From the NCBI GenBank assembly GCA_020253445.1, contig JADCBP010000006.1, positions 124,001-188,000 on the forward strand: a stretch of DNA of 64,000 nucleotides, given 5' to 3'. Below the pieces are notes generated by a model that was given only the letters and a program-made list of their open reading frames with translations, ran no database searches and was not told the DNA's origin. Within the stretch, counting starts at the first letter, position 1, and every line of letters starts with the position of its first letter. The translations under genes were made by a program, and so were the position numbers. This DNA comes from Methylobacterium sp. (GTDB lineage: Bacteria > Pseudomonadota > Alphaproteobacteria > Rhizobiales > Beijerinckiaceae). Shown here piece by piece: positions 34,102-42,347 of the stretch.

Positions 34102-34220
34102 CCTGATCCGCCCTGGCAAGAACGCTCGAATCAGCTGCGAGAATGGCAGAAGGCCGGCCAGCTGTCCGCCACGGCCAACCCGTCCGCCTGCATTTGCCTG
34201 GGAGAACCGGGCGTTGGGCG

Positions 34221-34244
34221 AAAAAAAGCACGCCCGAAGGCGCG
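34221..34244 (-). terminator. Rho-independent terminator of the Cys/Gly-rich peptide gene
   Basis: On the minus strand CGCGCC-TTCG-GGCGTG is a 6-bp stem (one G-T pair) with a UUCG tetraloop, followed by C and seven T. It lies 27 bp beyond the peptide gene's stop and insulates it from the channel gene. Confidence 0.85.
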
Positions 34245-34270
34245 TTCCGCGCCGGTTGCCATGCCGGCCC

Positions 34271-34516
34271 TCAGTGTTCCGTGCCCGACATCCCGCCGCC
34301 ATTGCCGCCGCCACCATCGCCGATGCCTTCGCATCCGCATCCACAGGTTGCGCCGCTGCCGCAGCCACAGCCAGCCGTGCCACAACTTCCGCCACCGCAG
34401 CCGCAGCCGCAATCTGCCGCGTTCATGGCCGCGATCGCCTCCGTCATGCGGCCCATTACGGCTTGAACGGCAGCATCCTCCATCCGGATCGACACCCGGC
34501 TCAGTGAAATCGTCAT
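34271..34516 (-). CDS. Cys/Gly-rich small peptide (possible modified-peptide precursor or metal binder)
   Basis: An 81-residue product in two parts. Residues 1-35 form a cysteine-free, likely helical leader (MTISLSRVSIRMEDAA..., ending AMNAAD). Residues 36-65 carry nine cysteines in CGCGCGGGSC, GTAGCGC and GSGATCGCGC, then a glycine-rich end (GIGDGGGGNGGGMSGTEH). Leader plus Cys/Gly core is the layout of ribosomal peptide precursors; metallothionein-like metal binding is the main alternative. The ATG at 34516 has AAGGGG 8 nt upstream; a GTG at 34525 is in frame but without such a site. The gene has its own terminator and is divergent from the WH/HH gene at 34717. No characterised homologue is recognised. 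Confidence 0.75.
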   Translation of the reverse strand: MTISLSRVSIRMEDAAVQAVMGRMTEAIAAMNAADCGCGCGGGSCGTAGCGCGSGATCGCGCEGIGDGGGGNGGGMSGTEH

Positions 34517-34571
34517 CCCTGACACCCCTTGAGTTGTGATAACACCGTCATGATGTTTAAAATGGTTAACG

Positions 34572-34606
34572 GGTCAAGAAAAAAGTTTACCTTTTGTCCC
34601 TTGACA
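34572..34606. promoter_or_regulatory. Back-to-back -35 boxes in an AT-rich divergent region
   Basis: TTGACC on the minus strand (34572-34577) and TTGACA on the plus strand (34601-34606) point away from each other, toward the Cys-rich peptide and the WH/HH gene. The 200-bp intergenic stretch (34517-34716) is strikingly AT-rich for this chromosome. I could not identify convincing -10 boxes at 16-18 bp for either, so exact promoters are unproven. GTCAAG/CTTGAC also forms an inverted repeat with a 21-bp spacer. Confidence 0.35.
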
Positions 34607-34716
34607 GGCAAATGGAATTTATGACAAGCTTTTAGAAATTCATCCGGGGTGTAATTTCTTCCAAAAGTTGTGTCGTGAGAACGCAACTTATGCTGTTTAT
34701 TGGGGAGGGTATTTGA

Positions 34717-35346
34717 ATGAGCAGTGTTTCTGATCAGGCAAATGAATCTTCATTGTTTGAGAGATTCTTTTCGCCAAGTCTCTACACTTATTTCCGTGTC
34801 AAGCGGCCCGAGATCGATGCCAACGAAATGCGCGTTCGGCTGACCGAGCTTCTGAAATTCCTGATCCTTTCCCATGAGTTTCCAGGAAATATTCTCTTCG
34901 GAGAGGAATTGGATGACCTTTGGCATCTCTGGATCATGCAAACGCGTGAATATGAAAAACTCTGCCGTTCATTGCCGGGCGGCCGGTTTATTCATCATGA
35001 CTCCAGGGATCAGCCCGCCGATACTGTGGTTTGGGCAGAGGTGGAGCACCTCGTCGCGCGAATGATCGCTGAAAAGAAAGCGAAGGGCGTCGCGCTGGCC
35101 GGCGCTGATCTCAGCCCTCAAAAGCTTCGGGAGAATGCGGAGAGGCTCCTGTCATTCTTTGCAAGTTACGTTGAGAACTTCGGACAAATACAATCTGAAG
35201 TTGTTCATTGCTGGCCGCCGCTCCAGCGGCTCATGCGACGCATGGACTGGAGCACCGATGAACTGAACGCGTTTCTGACCGAGCATTCCGTTCCAAGCGC
35301 GCCGCCGCCTGGCTCGCCGCCTCTTGGCCACGCTTCTCCGGCCTGA
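34717..35346 (+). CDS. WH...HH protein resembling the glycine-rich-domain (GRDP-like) family
   Basis: A 209-residue soluble protein. The central LDDLWHLWIMQTREYEKLC followed by GGRFIHH resembles the [DE]xxWHxxI/LxTxxYxxxC...HH core of GRDP-like (DUF1399-type) proteins. From memory, bacterial versions of this module can be joined to Gly/Cys-rich tails. The C-terminus is helical, then proline-rich. No enzyme activity is established for the module. The ATG has a strong ribosome site (GGGGAGGG, 7 nt upstream). Codons and base content are AT-richer than all neighbours, suggesting acquisition. It is divergent from the Cys/Gly-rich peptide gene and 10 bp before the membrane-protein gene. Confidence 0.6.
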   Translation: MSSVSDQANESSLFERFFSPSLYTYFRVKRPEIDANEMRVRLTELLKFLILSHEFPGNILFGEELDDLWHLWIMQTREYEKLCRSLPGGRFIHHDSRDQPADTVVWAEVEHLVARMIAEKKAKGVALAGADLSPQKLRENAERLLSFFASYVENFGQIQSEVVHCWPPLQRLMRRMDWSTDELNAFLTEHSVPSAPPPGSPPLGHASPA

Positions 35347-35356
35347 GAGCGGCACC

Positions 35357-36115
35357 ATGGCATGGGCCGAACAGCTGGGCGGGTCGGTCCATGCGAGCGG
35401 GCTTGGCCGGCTGGAAGCCGAATTGCTGCGCGCGGCGCTGCTCGTTCTTGCAGCGGGCATCCTCGCAGCCTCCGGCGCGCTCTTTGTCATCCTGCTTTAT
35501 GGCTGGCTCATTCCATCCGGGTCCGTCGTCCAACTGGCCTTTGCGGCCGGCGCAGCGCTGCTGCTGCTCGCTGTTCAGTTTCTTGCGCGCGCCCGGGCCG
35601 GCTCCATGGCCGACCGGGCGAGCCAGAAGCTTCTCGCCCGCCTCGATCAGCAGGGCGAGGCTGCGCGCCTCGCCGGCCAGCCGCTGATACGCGCCTTGCG
35701 CGGCCGCAGCTTCCTTCTTGCCGCCGATTGCGGCTGGGTGCCGATATTCCTCATGGTCGTGCTGGTACTCCACCCGCTCCTCGGTGCCACCACCGCCGTG
35801 GCCTTGCTTCTCCTGATCCGCTTTGGCGCAGCACCGGAGCCGCCTCCATCGAAACCCGATGCCTCCTTCCGCGCGGGCGAACGCAGGCGGCGGCTTGCGG
35901 TTGCGGGTCTGCGCGATACCCTGCAGATCCTGCTGTTGTCGCTCGGGGGAGCGCTGGCCATGGCAGGTACGCTGCAAATCGGGGAGATTGTGGCTGCGAC
36001 CCTCCTCAGCCTGCGAGCACTGGGCGCCCTTGGCGCCGCCCTCGAAGATGCGCCGACGCTGAAAGCGGCGCATCGCAGCTGGCAAGGCCTGCGATCCCGC
36101 GAGGGGATCGGCTGA
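35357..36115 (+). CDS. ATPase-less type I secretion permease-like membrane protein
   Basis: A 252-residue protein with about six hydrophobic helices. CGWVPIFLMVVLVLHPLLGA matches the D-x-P-W-x-P-I-F...HP-x-L-G signature of PrtD/AprD-type type I secretion exporters, and the layout before and after it (RALRGRSFLLAADCGW; later LRDTLQILLLSLGGALAMAG and AHRSWQGL) follows that family. It stops where those exporters continue into the ATPase: no Walker A, signature or Walker B motif exists here or downstream, where ugpC converges. It may be a degraded exporter or a permease that borrows an ATPase. The ATG at 35357 is chosen; an in-frame TTG at 35324 overlaps the previous gene. Confidence 0.65.
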   Translation: MAWAEQLGGSVHASGLGRLEAELLRAALLVLAAGILAASGALFVILLYGWLIPSGSVVQLAFAAGAALLLLAVQFLARARAGSMADRASQKLLARLDQQGEAARLAGQPLIRALRGRSFLLAADCGWVPIFLMVVLVLHPLLGATTAVALLLLIRFGAAPEPPPSKPDASFRAGERRRRLAVAGLRDTLQILLLSLGGALAMAGTLQIGEIVAATLLSLRALGALGAALEDAPTLKAAHRSWQGLRSREGIG

Positions 36116-36116
36116 A

Positions 36117-37163
36117 TCAGCCGATCCGCCGGCCCGTTTCGGGGTTGAAGAAATGCAATTGCGCGGCGGCGGCGGTGGCCTTCAAGCGTTGGCCCGGCGC
36201 ATGGGCCGCCCGACCCGGAACGCGGACGATAAGCTCCGGCCCATCCCCGTTCAGCGCGCCATAGAGATAGGTCTCCGCGCCCACCGCTTCGACCGCGCTC
36301 ACCACGATATCGATCGCGAGTTCGGATGAGTCGCTGCCGTCCTCGTGGAGATGTTCGGGGCGCACACCCAGAACCACCACCCCGGCCGGCCTTTGCCGCA
36401 GGGTGAGGCCGGGCATTCCGCCATCCGGCACGGTGATGAGGTTCATCGGCGGAGCCCCGATGAACCCTGCGACAAAGATGGTCTGCGGCTTTTCGTAGAG
36501 TTCCAGCGGCGCGCCCGCCTGCTCCACCTGACCCTTGTTCATCACCACGAGCTGATCCGCGAGCGTCATCGCCTCCAGTTGGTCGTGCGTCACGTAGATG
36601 GAAGTGGTCTTGAGTGCGCGCTGGAGCTTCCTGATCTCAACCCGCATCTGGATGCGCAGCTTCGCGTCGAGGTTCGAGAGCGGTTCGTCGAACAGGAAGA
36701 CTTTCGGCTTGCGCACGATGGCGCGGCCCATGGCCACCCGCTGCCGCTGGCCGCCCGAGAGCGCCTTGGGTTTGCGCTGAAGGAAGGGCTCGACCTCGAG
36801 AATTCGCGCGGCTTCCTTCACGCGGGCATCGATTTCTTCCTTGGGCGTGCCGCGATTGCGCAAGCCATAGGCCATGTTGTCATAGACCGACATATGCGGA
36901 TAGAGCGCGTAGTTCTGGAAGACCATGGCGATATCGCGGTCGGCCGGCTCGATCTCGTTCACGACACGGCCATCAATGGCGCAGGTTCCGCCGGAAATCG
37001 TCTCGAGCCCGGCCACCATGCGCAAAAGCGTGGATTTCCCGCAGCCCGAAGGCCCGACAAGCACACAGAACTGGCCATCGGCGATTTCGAGGCTGACGCC
37101 GTTCACCGCCTCCACCCCGCCTGCATAGACCTTGCGAACGGTATCGAGCCTCACGTCACTCAT
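36117..37163 (-). CDS. ugpC: sn-glycerol-3-phosphate import ATP-binding protein UgpC
   Basis: The 348-residue protein has Walker [29 protein letters not shown] with Walker [14 protein letters not shown]-loop [11 protein letters not shown], and a C-terminal TOBE/regulatory domain. The family of sugar-type ATPases (MsmK/UgpC/MalK) is interchangeable, but the operon defines it as UgpC. It overlaps ugpE by 4 nt. Confidence 0.94.
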   Translation of the reverse strand: MSDVRLDTVRKVYAGGVEAVNGVSLEIADGQFCVLVGPSGCGKSTLLRMVAGLETISGGTCAIDGRVVNEIEPADRDIAMVFQNYALYPHMSVYDNMAYGLRNRGTPKEEIDARVKEAARILEVEPFLQRKPKALSGGQRQRVAMGRAIVRKPKVFLFDEPLSNLDAKLRIQMRVEIRKLQRALKTTSIYVTHDQLEAMTLADQLVVMNKGQVEQAGAPLELYEKPQTIFVAGFIGAPPMNLITVPDGGMPGLTLRQRPAGVVVLGVRPEHLHEDGSDSSELAIDIVVSAVEAVGAETYLYGALNGDGPELIVRVPGRAAHAPGQRLKATAAAAQLHFFNPETGRRIG

Positions 37164-38008
37164 TTTTCGGTCTCCACGAGGCCCTTCACGAAGAGTTTCT
37201 GCATCACCACCACCACGATCACCGGCGGCAGCATGGCGAGGATGGCGGTGGCCATGGCAAGCTGCCATTCGGTCAGCGCATCCTGGGTCACGATCATCTT
37301 CTTGATGCCGATGACAATCGTTTGCATGTTGTCCTTGGTGGTGATGAGCAGCGGCCAGAGATACTGGTTCCAGCCATAGATGAACTGCACCACGAACATC
37401 GCCGCGACCGAGGTGATCGAGAGCGGTACGAGCGTGTCGAAGAAGAATTTCATCGGCCCCGCGCCATCGATCTTCGACGCCTCGACCAGCTCATCGGGCA
37501 CGGTCATGAAGAACTGGCGGAAGAGCAGCGTCGCGGTCGCCGAGGCGATGAGCGGAATCGTAAGCCCCGCGAAGGTGTCGAGCAGCCTGAGGTCCGCCAC
37601 GATCTTGTAGGTGGGGAAAATGCGCACTTCCACCGGCAGCATCAGGGTCATGAAGATGATCCAGAACGCCGCCATGCGGAACGGAAAGCGGAAATAGACC
37701 ACCGCGAAGGCCGAGATCAGCGAGATCGCAATTTTGCCGAGCGCGATGCATATCGCCATGATGAGGGAATTGAGCATCATCGTGCCCACCGGCTCGCGCG
37801 TCGAGGACGAGGTGCCGATGAAGATCGTGCGGTAATAGTTCTCGAGAAAATGCGGGCCCGGCCGCAACGGCATCTGGCCGTTCGAGATCGTCGCGGCATC
37901 CCAGGTGGAGGCCACGAAGGCCACATAGACCGGGAAGGCCACGATCGCTATGCCGAGCAGCAGCACCAGATGCGGCACGAAATCGAGGAGGCGCCTGCGT
38001 TCGACCAT
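37160..38008 (-). CDS. ugpE: sn-glycerol-3-phosphate ABC transporter permease UgpE
   Basis: The 282-residue inner-membrane protein has six helices and the EAA loop [22 protein letters not shown] that docks to UgpC. The [17 protein letters not shown] segment is typical of UgpE. It follows the creatininase-family gene, sharing one base at 38008. Confidence 0.95.
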   Translation of the reverse strand: MVERRRLLDFVPHLVLLLGIAIVAFPVYVAFVASTWDAATISNGQMPLRPGPHFLENYYRTIFIGTSSSTREPVGTMMLNSLIMAICIALGKIAISLISAFAVVYFRFPFRMAAFWIIFMTLMLPVEVRIFPTYKIVADLRLLDTFAGLTIPLIASATATLLFRQFFMTVPDELVEASKIDGAGPMKFFFDTLVPLSITSVAAMFVVQFIYGWNQYLWPLLITTKDNMQTIVIGIKKMIVTQDALTEWQLAMATAILAMLPPVIVVVVMQKLFVKGLVETEK

Positions 38009-38769
38009 CAGCTCCGGCCCTCGGGTCCCGAAATCCAGCTGGCGAGCGCCTCTGCGCAGGCCGCAACGAGTTTCTCGCCCTTCTCGCGCGTGGCGACGCG
38101 GGCATCCCCGATCACGCCGGAGGGGGTCATTTCCATGAAAGGCCGGTAACGGGCGACCACGGGGCGCATGAGCGCGCCGGATTCCGCTTCCAGCATGCCA
38201 TAAGCCCCGGCGAGCCGATCCGCGCGCACCTCATCGGGCCGCAAGGCCATCATCATCGAGGTTTCCACCTCGCAGGCATGCATCGTGCCATCCTGCTTCT
38301 CGATCAAGGGAGTGATCGCGGGTTTGGCGAGTTCGAAATAGGTCACGGTGCGGATGGAGAGCGTGGTCTCCCGTGCGAAATCCGGCAGAAAGGCCCCAAG
38401 CGCCGCGATGTTCCCGCCATGGCCGTTGACGATCAGCACGCGCTTGAAACCGTGCCGCTCGATGCTCTTCAGCAGGCAGATCAGCACCGCGCGATAGGTC
38501 GGGATATCGAGCGTGAAGGTGCCACCCAGGGCCATGTGATGCTCAGCCATGCCGACCCAGAGCGTCGGCGCGACGATGCACGCACCTCCGGCCACCTGTT
38601 CGGCAGCCAGACGGCAAACGCTTTCGCAGAGATAGGTATCGACCCCCACCGCCAGATGCGGACCGTGCTGCTCCATCGAGGCCACGGGCAGGATGACCAG
38701 CGCGCCCGCCTTGGCGAGGGCATTGAGTTCGGGTGCCGTGCGCTGCTTCCACATCACGGATGCCATCAA
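38008..38769 (-). CDS. Creatininase family amidohydrolase within the ugp operon
   Basis: A 253-residue member of the creatininase superfamily with the metal-site motifs [16 protein letters not shown], a His in [16 protein letters not shown], and [11 protein letters not shown], and a glutamate in CEVETSMM. Known members are dinuclear-metal amidohydrolases acting on creatinine or on amides in cofactor pathways. The gene sits between ugpA and ugpE with overlapping ends (4 nt with ugpA, 1 nt with ugpE), so it is translated as part of the Pho-controlled operon. A role in releasing phosphate or glycerol-phosphate from an imported compound is possible but unproven. Confidence 0.9.
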   Translation of the reverse strand: MMASVMWKQRTAPELNALAKAGALVILPVASMEQHGPHLAVGVDTYLCESVCRLAAEQVAGGACIVAPTLWVGMAEHHMALGGTFTLDIPTYRAVLICLLKSIERHGFKRVLIVNGHGGNIAALGAFLPDFARETTLSIRTVTYFELAKPAITPLIEKQDGTMHACEVETSMMMALRPDEVRADRLAGAYGMLEAESGALMRPVVARYRPFMEMTPSGVIGDARVATREKGEKLVAACAEALASWISGPEGRS

Positions 38770-39647
38770 TATTGCACCTTTCGCTCGACATAGCGGAACT
38801 GGATCGCGGTCAGCGCGATGACGATCGCCATGAGGATGACCGATTGCGCGGCCGAGCCGCCGAGATCGCCGCCACTCTTGCCATCGGAAAAAACCTTGTA
38901 GACGAGCGTCTCGGTTGCCCTCGCGGGGCCGCCTTGCGTCGCCGCATCGATGATGCCGAAAGTGTCGAAGAAGACATAGACGATGTTCACGACCAGCAGG
39001 AAGAACGTGGTTGGAGAGAGCAGCGGGAAGATGATGGTCCAGAAGCGCCGCATGGGCGTTGCGCCGTCAATCGCGGCGGCCTCGATCACCGATTTCGGGA
39101 TCGCCTGCAGCCCGGCGAGGAAGAACAGGAAATTGTAGGAGATCTGCTTCCAGGTCGCCGCCATCACCACCAGAGTCATCGCATGATTCTGGTTGAGCAG
39201 CGGGTTCCATTCGAAGCCGGCCGCGCGCAGGGCCTGGCTGACAAGGCCCAGCGAGGGCTGGAACATGAAGAGCCAGAGCACGCCGGCAATGGCTGGAGCC
39301 ACCGCATAGGGCCAGATCAGCAGCGTCTTGTAGCCGGTCGCGAACTTGAGGTGCTTGTCCGCCTGAACCGCGAAGAGCAGCGCGATGGAGAGCGAGAAGA
39401 ACGCCACCAGCGACGAGAAGATCGCCGTCGTCAGCATGGTGCGGTAGTAATCCGGCTTCGAGAGCAGGATCTGGTAATTCTCGAACCAGACGAATTCGGT
39501 GGAAAGCCCGAAAGCATCCTGCACAAGGAAGCTCTGCCACACCGCCTGTCCGGCCGGCAGGTAGAAGAAGACCAGCGTGACCAGCAATTGCGGCGCGAGC
39601 AGAATAAACGGCAGCAGCTTGCCATGGAACACCACGCGCTTTTCCAT
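38766..39647 (-). CDS. ugpA: sn-glycerol-3-phosphate ABC transporter permease UgpA
   Basis: The 293-residue protein has six helices, the [19 protein letters not shown] opening after helix 1, and [20 protein letters not shown] as the EAA loop. It forms the translocation pore with UgpE. It follows ugpB after about 65 bp that show no obvious terminator. Confidence 0.95.
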   Translation of the reverse strand: MEKRVVFHGKLLPFILLAPQLLVTLVFFYLPAGQAVWQSFLVQDAFGLSTEFVWFENYQILLSKPDYYRTMLTTAIFSSLVAFFSLSIALLFAVQADKHLKFATGYKTLLIWPYAVAPAIAGVLWLFMFQPSLGLVSQALRAAGFEWNPLLNQNHAMTLVVMAATWKQISYNFLFFLAGLQAIPKSVIEAAAIDGATPMRRFWTIIFPLLSPTTFFLLVVNIVYVFFDTFGIIDAATQGGPARATETLVYKVFSDGKSGGDLGGSAAQSVILMAIVIALTAIQFRYVERKVQY

Positions 39648-39712
39648 GACGGCCCCTCCCGCAACAAGAAACAGCCGGGCGCTGCTGTCGCCCGGCCGCC
39701 GGTTTTCGGAGT

Positions 39713-41035
39713 TCAGCGCGAAACCGTGCGCTCGAACTGGCGCAGCATCTCGTTGCCGCGGCTTACGGCAGCATCCATCGCTTCCTTGGCGGTCTTCTTG
39801 CCCGTCAGCGCGGCTTCATATTCCTCCGCCCAGATGTCACGGATCTGCACGAGGCTGCCGAAACGCAGTCCGCGCGAATTCTCCGTCGGCTCCTTGTTGT
39901 TGAGCTGCAGGAGCGGCGTCTCGAGATGCGGATTCTGCTTGTAGAAGCCCGAGGCCTTCACCTTCTCGTAGGCCGCCTTGGTGATCGGGAGATAGCCCGA
40001 TTCCGTGTGCAGCTTCACCTGGCGATCGACATCCGAGAGGAAGGTGAAGAATTTCGCGACACCCTTGTATTCATCCGCCTTCTTGCCGCCCATGACCCAG
40101 AGCGAGGCTCCGCCGATGATCGAGTTCTGCGGGGCACCGGCGACATCCGGGTAATACGGCATCACCGCATTCGACCACTCGAATTTCGCATTCGCGCGGA
40201 CATTGCCGAAGAAGGCCGAGGAGGTGAGGAAGAGCGGGCATTCACCCGAGGTGAAGCGGCCTTCACCCGTGTTCGTGCGGCCGGAATAATCGAAGGTCTT
40301 GTCCTTCTGCAGGTCCATCAGGTTCTGCAGGTGGCGGACATGCAGCGGCGAGTTGATCTGGAAGGTCGTGTCGAACCCGTCCATGCCATTGGCCCTGGTG
40401 CCGATCGGCACGTTGTGCCAGGCCGAGAACTGCTCGATGTTGAGCCAGGTGATCCAGGCGGTCGAGAAGCCGCAGGTCGGGCTCACGGTCTTGAGCTTCC
40501 GGGCGGCATCGAACACTTCCGGCCAGGTCTTCGGCGGCTTTTCGGGGTCAAGGCCGGCCTTGCGGAACTGGTCCTTGTTGATCCACATCACCGCCGAGGA
40601 CGAATTGAACGGGAAGGAGAGCATCTCGCCCTTCGATGTCGAGTAATAGCCGGTGATCGCCGGCAGGTAGCTTTTCGGGTCGAAATTCTCGCCCGCTTCC
40701 TTCATCAGGTCCTGCACCGGCTTGATCGCGCCCTTGGCGCCCATCATCGTGGCGGTGCCCACCTCGAAGACCTGCAGGATATGCGGCGCATTGCCCGCGC
40801 GGAAGGCGGCGATGCCGGCATTCAGCGTATCCGGGTAGGAGCCCTTGTAGGTCGGGACGACCTTGTATTCCTTCTGGCTCTGGTTGAACTCTTCGGCGAG
40901 CCGCACGATGACGTCGTTGTTGGCGCCCGTCATGGCGTGCCACCATTGCAGCTCGACCTGGGCGAAAGCCGGCGTGGCGCCGAGGGCCGACAGCGCGAAA
41001 GCCGCTCCGCACAGGAGACGACGATTGATGTTCAT
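39713..41035 (-). CDS. ugpB: sn-glycerol-3-phosphate-binding protein UgpB
   Basis: The 440-residue periplasmic protein has a Sec signal (about 1-25, ending ATPAFA) and the UgpB-specific [34 protein letters not shown] and [22 protein letters not shown] segments. It binds glycerol-3-phosphate and glycerophosphodiesters. The start at 41035 has AGGGAGGA upstream; a longer frame (to 41122) would run through the promoter. First gene of ugpBA-creatininase-ugpEC. Confidence 0.96.
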   Translation of the reverse strand: MNINRRLLCGAAFALSALGATPAFAQVELQWWHAMTGANNDVIVRLAEEFNQSQKEYKVVPTYKGSYPDTLNAGIAAFRAGNAPHILQVFEVGTATMMGAKGAIKPVQDLMKEAGENFDPKSYLPAITGYYSTSKGEMLSFPFNSSSAVMWINKDQFRKAGLDPEKPPKTWPEVFDAARKLKTVSPTCGFSTAWITWLNIEQFSAWHNVPIGTRANGMDGFDTTFQINSPLHVRHLQNLMDLQKDKTFDYSGRTNTGEGRFTSGECPLFLTSSAFFGNVRANAKFEWSNAVMPYYPDVAGAPQNSIIGGASLWVMGGKKADEYKGVAKFFTFLSDVDRQVKLHTESGYLPITKAAYEKVKASGFYKQNPHLETPLLQLNNKEPTENSRGLRFGSLVQIRDIWAEEYEAALTGKKTAKEAMDAAVSRGNEMLRQFERTVSR

Positions 41036-41093
41036 GAAGCAATCCTCCCTGGCCGCCCTGTCTCGTATCGCTGCGCGGCACTGCAAGGCCGCG

Positions 41094-41149
41094 CTTATCC
41101 GCAGGGTCAGCGACAGGTTCATGAAAGAACAATGTCAGGGCAATGACAA
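41094..41149 (-). promoter_or_regulatory. PhoB boxes and -10 of the ugp promoter
   Basis: Reading the minus strand: TTGTCAT-n4-CTGACAT-n4-CTTTCAT-n4-CTGTCGC. These are four 7-bp half-sites with exact 11-bp period (plus-strand starts 41143, 41132, 41121, 41110), the pattern of two tandem PhoB boxes (consensus CTGTCAT-n4-CTGTCAT). The last half-site takes the place of a -35 and is followed, 10 bp on, by GATAAG (41094-41099) as the -10. So the ugp operon should be activated under phosphate limitation. Confidence 0.85.
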
Positions 41150-41306
41150 GGGGGCATTCTTCGCCGGCAATATACCGGAGAATGGGTCCCGCCCCACTCC
41201 CCACGGGCAAAGAACGCCAGTCCGCTCGGGCGCTCATCCCTGCCAGAATCTTGAAAAGGCGAGAGGATTGGCGGAAGAAGCGCACAATCCCCGGCCCGGC
41301 TACAGG

Positions 41307-41339
41307 GCGATGGCTGGTGATCCCGACAGGATTCGAACC
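41307..41339 (-). repeat. Duplicated 3' end of the tRNA-Arg gene
   Basis: A 33-bp segment matches 41397-41429 with a single mismatch (27 bp exact, 41313-41339 against 41403-41429), a 90-bp direct repeat period. It contains CCA, the acceptor strand and most of the T-arm of the neighbouring tRNA-Arg, but the rest of a tRNA is absent. Such 3'-end copies are left by integration or loss of elements that use tRNA genes as attachment sites; no integrase is nearby. Confidence 0.85.
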
Positions 41340-41404
41340 ACCCGTCGAGCCTTGGCGAAGACGGGCAAGATCGATTGCAGGTTCGAAGGAGCCGTCGCGA
41401 TAGC

Positions 41405-41481
41405 TGGTGATCCCGACAGGATTCGAACCTGTGACCTACAGTTTAGGAAACTGCCGCTCTATCCTGCTGAGCTACGGGACC
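41405..41481 (-). tRNA. tRNA-Arg (anticodon CCU)
   Basis: The 77-nt gene folds as a full cloverleaf: acceptor GGTCCCG/CGGGATC, D-arm TAGCTCAGCAGGATAGAGC, anticodon arm GCAGT-TTCCTAA-ACTGT with CCU anticodon (reads AGG), T-arm ACAGG-TTCGAAT-CCTGT, and encoded CCA. It lies on the minus strand, 35 bp before the SNase-like gene on the other strand. Confidence 0.97.
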
Positions 41482-41516
41482 TTTCCGGCAAAGGGCTTCT
41501 AGCAGCTTTTCGGCGC

Positions 41517-42347
41517 TTGTGCATCCCTCTCCTGTTCGCGGGGGCGGCGCTTCTCGCCTCATCCGGCCTTGCGCATGCGCAGATTCCCGCGAGCCGGGCC
41601 TGCGCGCCCGAGGGTGCCCTTCCCGCCGACGTGCGGCGAATCGAGCCGGATGGCACGATCATGCTCAAGGAGGGGCCAACGCTTCGGCTCGCCAATATCG
41701 TCTGGCCGGATCATCTGGAGCCCAACCTGCGCGCGAAGCTCGCCAAGGGGCTCGTCGAATCACTCCAGGAGCAGAGAGTAAGCTGGAAGGCGGTCGCGCC
41801 GCCGGATCGCTGGGGCGCCATACCCGCCTTCATCTTCGTGCAGGAGCCCCATTCGCCATCGGCTGCGGCCTTGCCGCCTTTCTGGCTGCAGGCCGGAATG
41901 GTCGAGGCGGGGCTCGTGCCGGCCTGGCCGGAGATCACCGGCGGGTGCTGGGACGAACTTGTGACCCATGAGGCTGTGGCAATCGACCAGAGGCGCGGGC
42001 ACTGGGCGCCGCGCTTGCAAGCCCGGAGACTGGCCGGCATCGAGGCCGATCCCTCCCGCCAGGCCGGCCGGCGGATGGCGGTGATCTGGACGGTATCCGA
42101 AGTGCGGCGTTGGCGGGAAATCTTCTTCCTCAACATCCGGAATGCCGCACGCGGTGGGCCGGCCCTTTCGGCCAGTGCGGCGACGATTTCCGCGCTCACC
42201 CGGCGCGGGCTTCCGCCCGAATCGCTCGTCAACCGGCGGGTTGTCGTGCGGTTCATTGTCGCGCGGGAAGGCCTGAGCCGCTCCCGGCTCGAGAGTGCAG
42301 ACCACCTCACCGTGCTCGAAAAGGCCGGCGCAGCATCACAGCGATGA
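41517..42347 (+). CDS. Secreted SNase-like (thermonuclease-fold) protein
   Basis: About 276 residues. A signal peptide (LLFAGAALLASSGLAHA) is followed by an SNase-like OB-fold region: RRIEPDGTIMLKEGPTLRLANIVWP, DRWGAIPAFIFVQ, WLQAGMVEAGLVPAWPEITGGC and a GHWAP end. The arginines of true staphylococcal nuclease are not clearly kept, so nuclease activity is doubtful. No ATG is available between the tRNA and the signal peptide; the TTG at 41517 is the only reasonable start, giving a signal peptide with few positive charges. Its TGA overlaps the ATG of the M48 gene (ATGA), so the two are translated together. Confidence 0.65.
   Translation: MCIPLLFAGAALLASSGLAHAQIPASRACAPEGALPADVRRIEPDGTIMLKEGPTLRLANIVWPDHLEPNLRAKLAKGLVESLQEQRVSWKAVAPPDRWGAIPAFIFVQEPHSPSAAALPPFWLQAGMVEAGLVPAWPEITGGCWDELVTHEAVAIDQRRGHWAPRLQARRLAGIEADPSRQAGRRMAVIWTVSEVRRWREIFFLNIRNAARGGPALSASAATISALTRRGLPPESLVNRRVVVRFIVAREGLSRSRLESADHLTVLEKAGAASQR

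Noticed and set aside
41307-41339. Second tRNA gene
   Set aside because: Only the 3' 33 bp match; no D-arm or anticodon arm can be built upstream, so it is a fragment.
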